A stretch of DNA of 55,386 nucleotides from CAIUVD01 sp044338255 (lineage in GTDB: Bacteria > Planctomycetota > UBA11346). Below the pieces are notes generated by a model. The model saw only the letters and a list, made by a program, of their open reading frames with translations, ran no database searches and was not told where the DNA came from. Location: assembly GCA_044338255.1 (NCBI GenBank), contig JBIILZ010000009.1, forward strand, positions 1 to 55,386, written 5' to 3'. The first letter of the stretch is position 1. Each line of letters begins with the position of its first letter. A program made the position numbers and the translations under genes. This document shows, in pieces, positions 53,352-55,386 of this stretch.

Positions 53352-54960
53352 CTGGGGCTGGGGCCCCAGTCGTTCGCGCGAGGCCATGGGCATGGCCTCG
53401 CGCGAACTTGTGTATAACCGGAGTTCGTCGTTGGGGCCCCAGTCGTTCGCTCGAGGCCATGGGCATGGCCTCGAGCAAACTTGTGTATAACCGGAGCTCG
53501 TCGTAGGGGCCCCAGTCGTTCGCGCGAGGCCATGGGCATGGCCTCGAGCAAACTTGTGTATAACCGGAGCTCGTCGTAGGGGCCCCAGTCGTTCGCTCGG
53601 GGGCCTGGGGCAGGGCGAGAGGGGAGATGGGGAAATCCGCATTATCCAGCGTCAGCTGCTGCGTCAGATCATGGACAGCTTGTGCGGCGGTCCGATCACC
53701 ACTCGCGGCTTGCCGGCGCAACGCCGGCAAGGCCGCAGGCCCGAGGCTGACGATATACTCGTAATCGATATGTGTTCCGCCATGCGTCACGTTATGGCTG
53801 GCGATCGCGCCATCGACATCGCACCACGCCAACACCAGCAGTACCGCCGCCAAGGTGGTCAGATTGGCATTCACCAGCCAACGATTACTGAGGTGCTGGC
53901 GGATACGCCAGGTGATCAGGCCCAGGCCGATGGCGACCAGCACCATCCATACCGCCGCTGCCACACGCCAACGGGTGAGGTCATAGATGTCGACATACAA
54001 GTGCAGCCGCCACAGGGCGCTGATCAGCAAGGCCACGTTTTGCGCCAGCCACAGCAATACCAGACGTCGACACCAGGGCGTGACCTGGACGGCTGAACCC
54101 GGACGAAACCACGCCAGGACAAAGATGGCGGCGAGCAGGGCGGTAGCGATCAGCGGATAGGCTCCGCGGTGGGCATAGGCGGCATAGGTCATGCCATCGG
54201 GCAACGTCACGCCGCCCCACAGATAGACGATATCGCAGCCGTTTTGCAGGATGAACAGGCCGTTGAAGATGAGCAGGCTGCGCTGCACCAACGGAATGCG
54301 CCTGATGTTAGACGCTTCGCGGTGGTTGCTCTGCCACCACGTCGGCCAGCGTCCACGTAGCAACAGCCACAAGCCCATGCCGCTGAGCCACCACCAGAGC
54401 ACCCGCAGCGGAGCGGGCAGATTGGTGAGATCGATCAACCAGTTTGCGAGATCAGCTATGCGTGCCCCGATCACGGGATTCGCTATCCAGAATAGGCCGG
54501 CAAACAGCCCGCCGAATGCCAGTGGCATCAGCCAGCCCGCGACCCGCGAAGGTGCTCGACCGCGACCACGACGCCAACGCACGGCGAGTCGCGAGTCGGC
54601 AAACGGCCGACTGATCAGGCCGAATATGCCGGCAGCTGCGCGTTCGAGCAGGGTCACGGCATCGGGGACATCGTTGGTGCGTCCGATCACCGCCGCTGCC
54701 AGCAAGCCGATCAGGGCATAGCCGGCTGGGAGCAGACCTTGATCGACAATGCCGGCTAACGCGCCCAAGCACACGGCACACAGGGACCCCATACCAGCGA
54801 AGTTGTTGCGCAGAGCGGGAAAGCGCCAAGCCATCAGGGCGCCGATCGCCAGCAACCACAGGCTCAGCCCGATTCCAGGGGAAGCGTCCCACAACAACCA
54901 GTCACCGAGAAGAATGAGCAGGGGCACGACGAGGAAGGGGGAGGCAGAGCGGTAGGGCAT
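53341..54960 (-). CDS. DUF4173/DUF4153-like polytopic membrane protein
   Basis: The domain of about 445 residues has some twelve hydrophobic helices and DUF4173 landmarks: RSLLIFNGLFILQNGCDIVYLWGG, cited for IFNGLFILQNGCDIVYLWG, then LPDGMTYAAYAHRGAYPL and the downstream LWLAQNVALLISALWRLHLYVD, cited for WLAQNVALL. SLGPAALPALRR ends the conserved part near 53720. The frame then runs through the whole 73-bp repeat array because none of its frames has a stop, adding roughly 90 non-homologous residues. I use the ATG at 54960; 54972 is possible. Function unknown. A heptamer array lies upstream. Confidence 0.8.
   Translation of the reverse strand: MPYRSASPFLVVPLLILLGDWLLWDASPGIGLSLWLLAIGALMAWRFPALRNNFAGMGSLCAVCLGALAGIVDQGLLPAGYALIGLLAAAVIGRTNDVPDAVTLLERAAAGIFGLISRPFADSRLAVRWRRGRGRAPSRVAGWLMPLAFGGLFAGLFWIANPVIGARIADLANWLIDLTNLPAPLRVLWWWLSGMGLWLLLRGRWPTWWQSNHREASNIRRIPLVQRSLLIFNGLFILQNGCDIVYLWGGVTLPDGMTYAAYAHRGAYPLIATALLAAIFVLAWFRPGSAVQVTPWCRRLVLLWLAQNVALLISALWRLHLYVDIYDLTRWRVAAAVWMVLVAIGLGLITWRIRQHLSNRWLVNANLTTLAAVLLVLAWCDVDGAIASHNVTHGGTHIDYEYIVSLGPAALPALRRQAASGDRTAAQAVHDLTQQLTLDNADFPISPLALPQAPERTTGAPTTSSGYTQVCSRPCPWPRANDWGPYDELRLYTSLLEAMPMASSERLGPQRRTPVIHKFARGHAHGLARTTGAPAPVIP
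53360..53599. repeat. 73-bp palindromic repeat, 3.3 copies
   Basis: Units begin at 53360, 53433, 53506 and 53579 (exact 73-bp period; the last is partial). Each starts GGGGCCCCAGTC, contains a long palindrome and ends TTGTGTATAACCGGAG. In unit 1 the palindrome is GTTCGCGCGAGGCCATG-GG-CATGGCCTCGCGCGAAC, cited as two 17-nt arms. Unit 2 has GCTCGAG/CTCGAGC in place of GCGCGAG/CTCGCGC, a paired change. It separates the convergent serC and DUF4173-like genes. Confidence 0.93.
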
Positions 54961-55052
54961 GGCGTATTCCAACGCCGGTAGTGTGGGGGGAGGGGATGGA
55001 GGCGGTGTGGACGGAGTGTGGAGGGATGATGGATTTTTTTGAGTGGTGATTA

Positions 55053-55187
55053 GTCGCTGGTCGCTGGTCGCTGGTCTCTGGTCTCTGGCCTCTGGTCTCT
55101 GGTCCCTGGTCTCTGGTCCCTGGTCCCTGGTCTCTGGTCCCTGGTCTCTGGTCCCTGGTCTCTGGTCCCTGGTCCCTGGTCCCTGGC
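55053..55187 (-). repeat. Heptamer tandem array, copy 5 (reverse orientation)
   Basis: About 19 units of CTGGTCN on the plus strand, with N mixed T, C and G. It lies about 90 bp upstream of the DUF4173-like gene. Confidence 0.95.
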
Positions 55188-55386
55188 ACCCAATGGCGTT
55201 CAGTTTAGGGAAAGCTATGAGGTATCCTTTGTCAAAAAAAGCGGTGCCAGAAAGGTCTCTGCGTGAAGGCTAACGGCCCGGCCTATCATTTGTGCAGTCT
55301 CAAAACTCTGACCGCTTCCAGTCTCAAAACTCTGGCCGGGTCCAAAGTGACCGGCCCTGATGGGTCTCCTGCCGGTCACCTGAGGA
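55188..55386. other. Right-edge region with paired direct and inverted repeats, possible IS end
   Basis: CAGTCTCAAAACTCTG occurs at 55295 and 55319 (24-bp period). GTGACCGGC (55347-55355) and GCCGGTCAC (55371-55379) form a 9-bp inverted repeat. Such clustered repeats recall the ends of insertion sequences, for example the IS21 family, but the window ends before any transposase. No gene is visible. Confidence 0.35.

Noticed and set aside
53360..53599. CRISPR-like array
   Set aside because: The 73-bp units are contiguous and lack variable spacers, and no cas gene is present; the heptamer arrays fail for the same reason.

Overview
The window is GC-rich and gene-dense, and it looks like a chromosomal segment of a flagellated member of the PVC superphylum, most likely Planctomycetota. 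The evidence is the planctomycete-type ECF sigma factor opening FPTTRWS, four Hanks-type Ser/Thr kinases (two paired with ECF sigma factors, two with zinc ribbons), PPi-dependent phosphofructokinase, an NPCBM-domain secreted protein, and a stand-alone EF-G with the AHIDSGKT P-loop seen in the spdEFG1/mtEFG1 group. The phylum call is inference. No rRNA, tRNA or CRISPR array was recognised.

Layout. 0.1-0.5 kb: a four-helix-bundle (23S IVS-type) gene broken by a TGA. 0.9-5.4 kb: an imuB-like and dnaE2 translesion-polymerase pair without imuA. 6-10 kb: secreted dienelactone hydrolase, beta-mannosidase, and a decayed AraC regulator divergent from the mannosidase. 10.3-12.6 kb: panD, a DHH/DHHA1 phosphoesterase, and a PqiA-like membrane protein. 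12.8-17 kb: fusA, a polytopic membrane protein, thiD. 17.1-22.2 kb: two ECF sigma-Ser/Thr kinase pairs; the first kinase is split by a 162-bp palindromic MITE with a TA target duplication. 22.2-24.8 kb: small membrane protein, NPCBM protein, STAS antagonist, CheX-like phosphatase. 25.4-31.2 kb: a four-gene guanidine-type nitrogen operon behind two ACGR-loop hairpins that match a guanidine-II riboswitch. 31.1-40.5 kb: RluA-family pseudouridine synthase, PilM, receiver-zinc-ribbon protein, MreC, secreted unknown, PPi-PFK, TrxB. 40.7-51.6 kb: two large zinc-ribbon kinases, FliK, FlgE. 51.6-55 kb: unknown protein, SerC, DUF4173-like membrane protein.

The most interesting system is the guanidine operon. 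Its four genes overlap by ATGA and encode two DUF1989 proteins (UAAP1/UAAP2, the carboxyguanidine deiminase pair), a urea/guanidine-carboxylase-like protein and allophanate hydrolase. The carboxylase-like protein keeps the KipA/KipI carboxyltransferase part but has only a degenerate remnant of the biotin carboxylase and no biotinyl domain. It must therefore be complemented in trans, work differently, or be decaying.

A second theme is widespread local tandem amplification. Five arrays of a GACCAGN heptamer sit at gene borders. Other borders carry private 7-, 10-, 12- or 73-bp units, several overlapping stop codons or a terminator arm, while arrays inside genes have 12-, 15- or 18-bp units that keep frame. 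Three genes are recognisably broken (IVS protein, AraC regulator, sigma-linked kinase).
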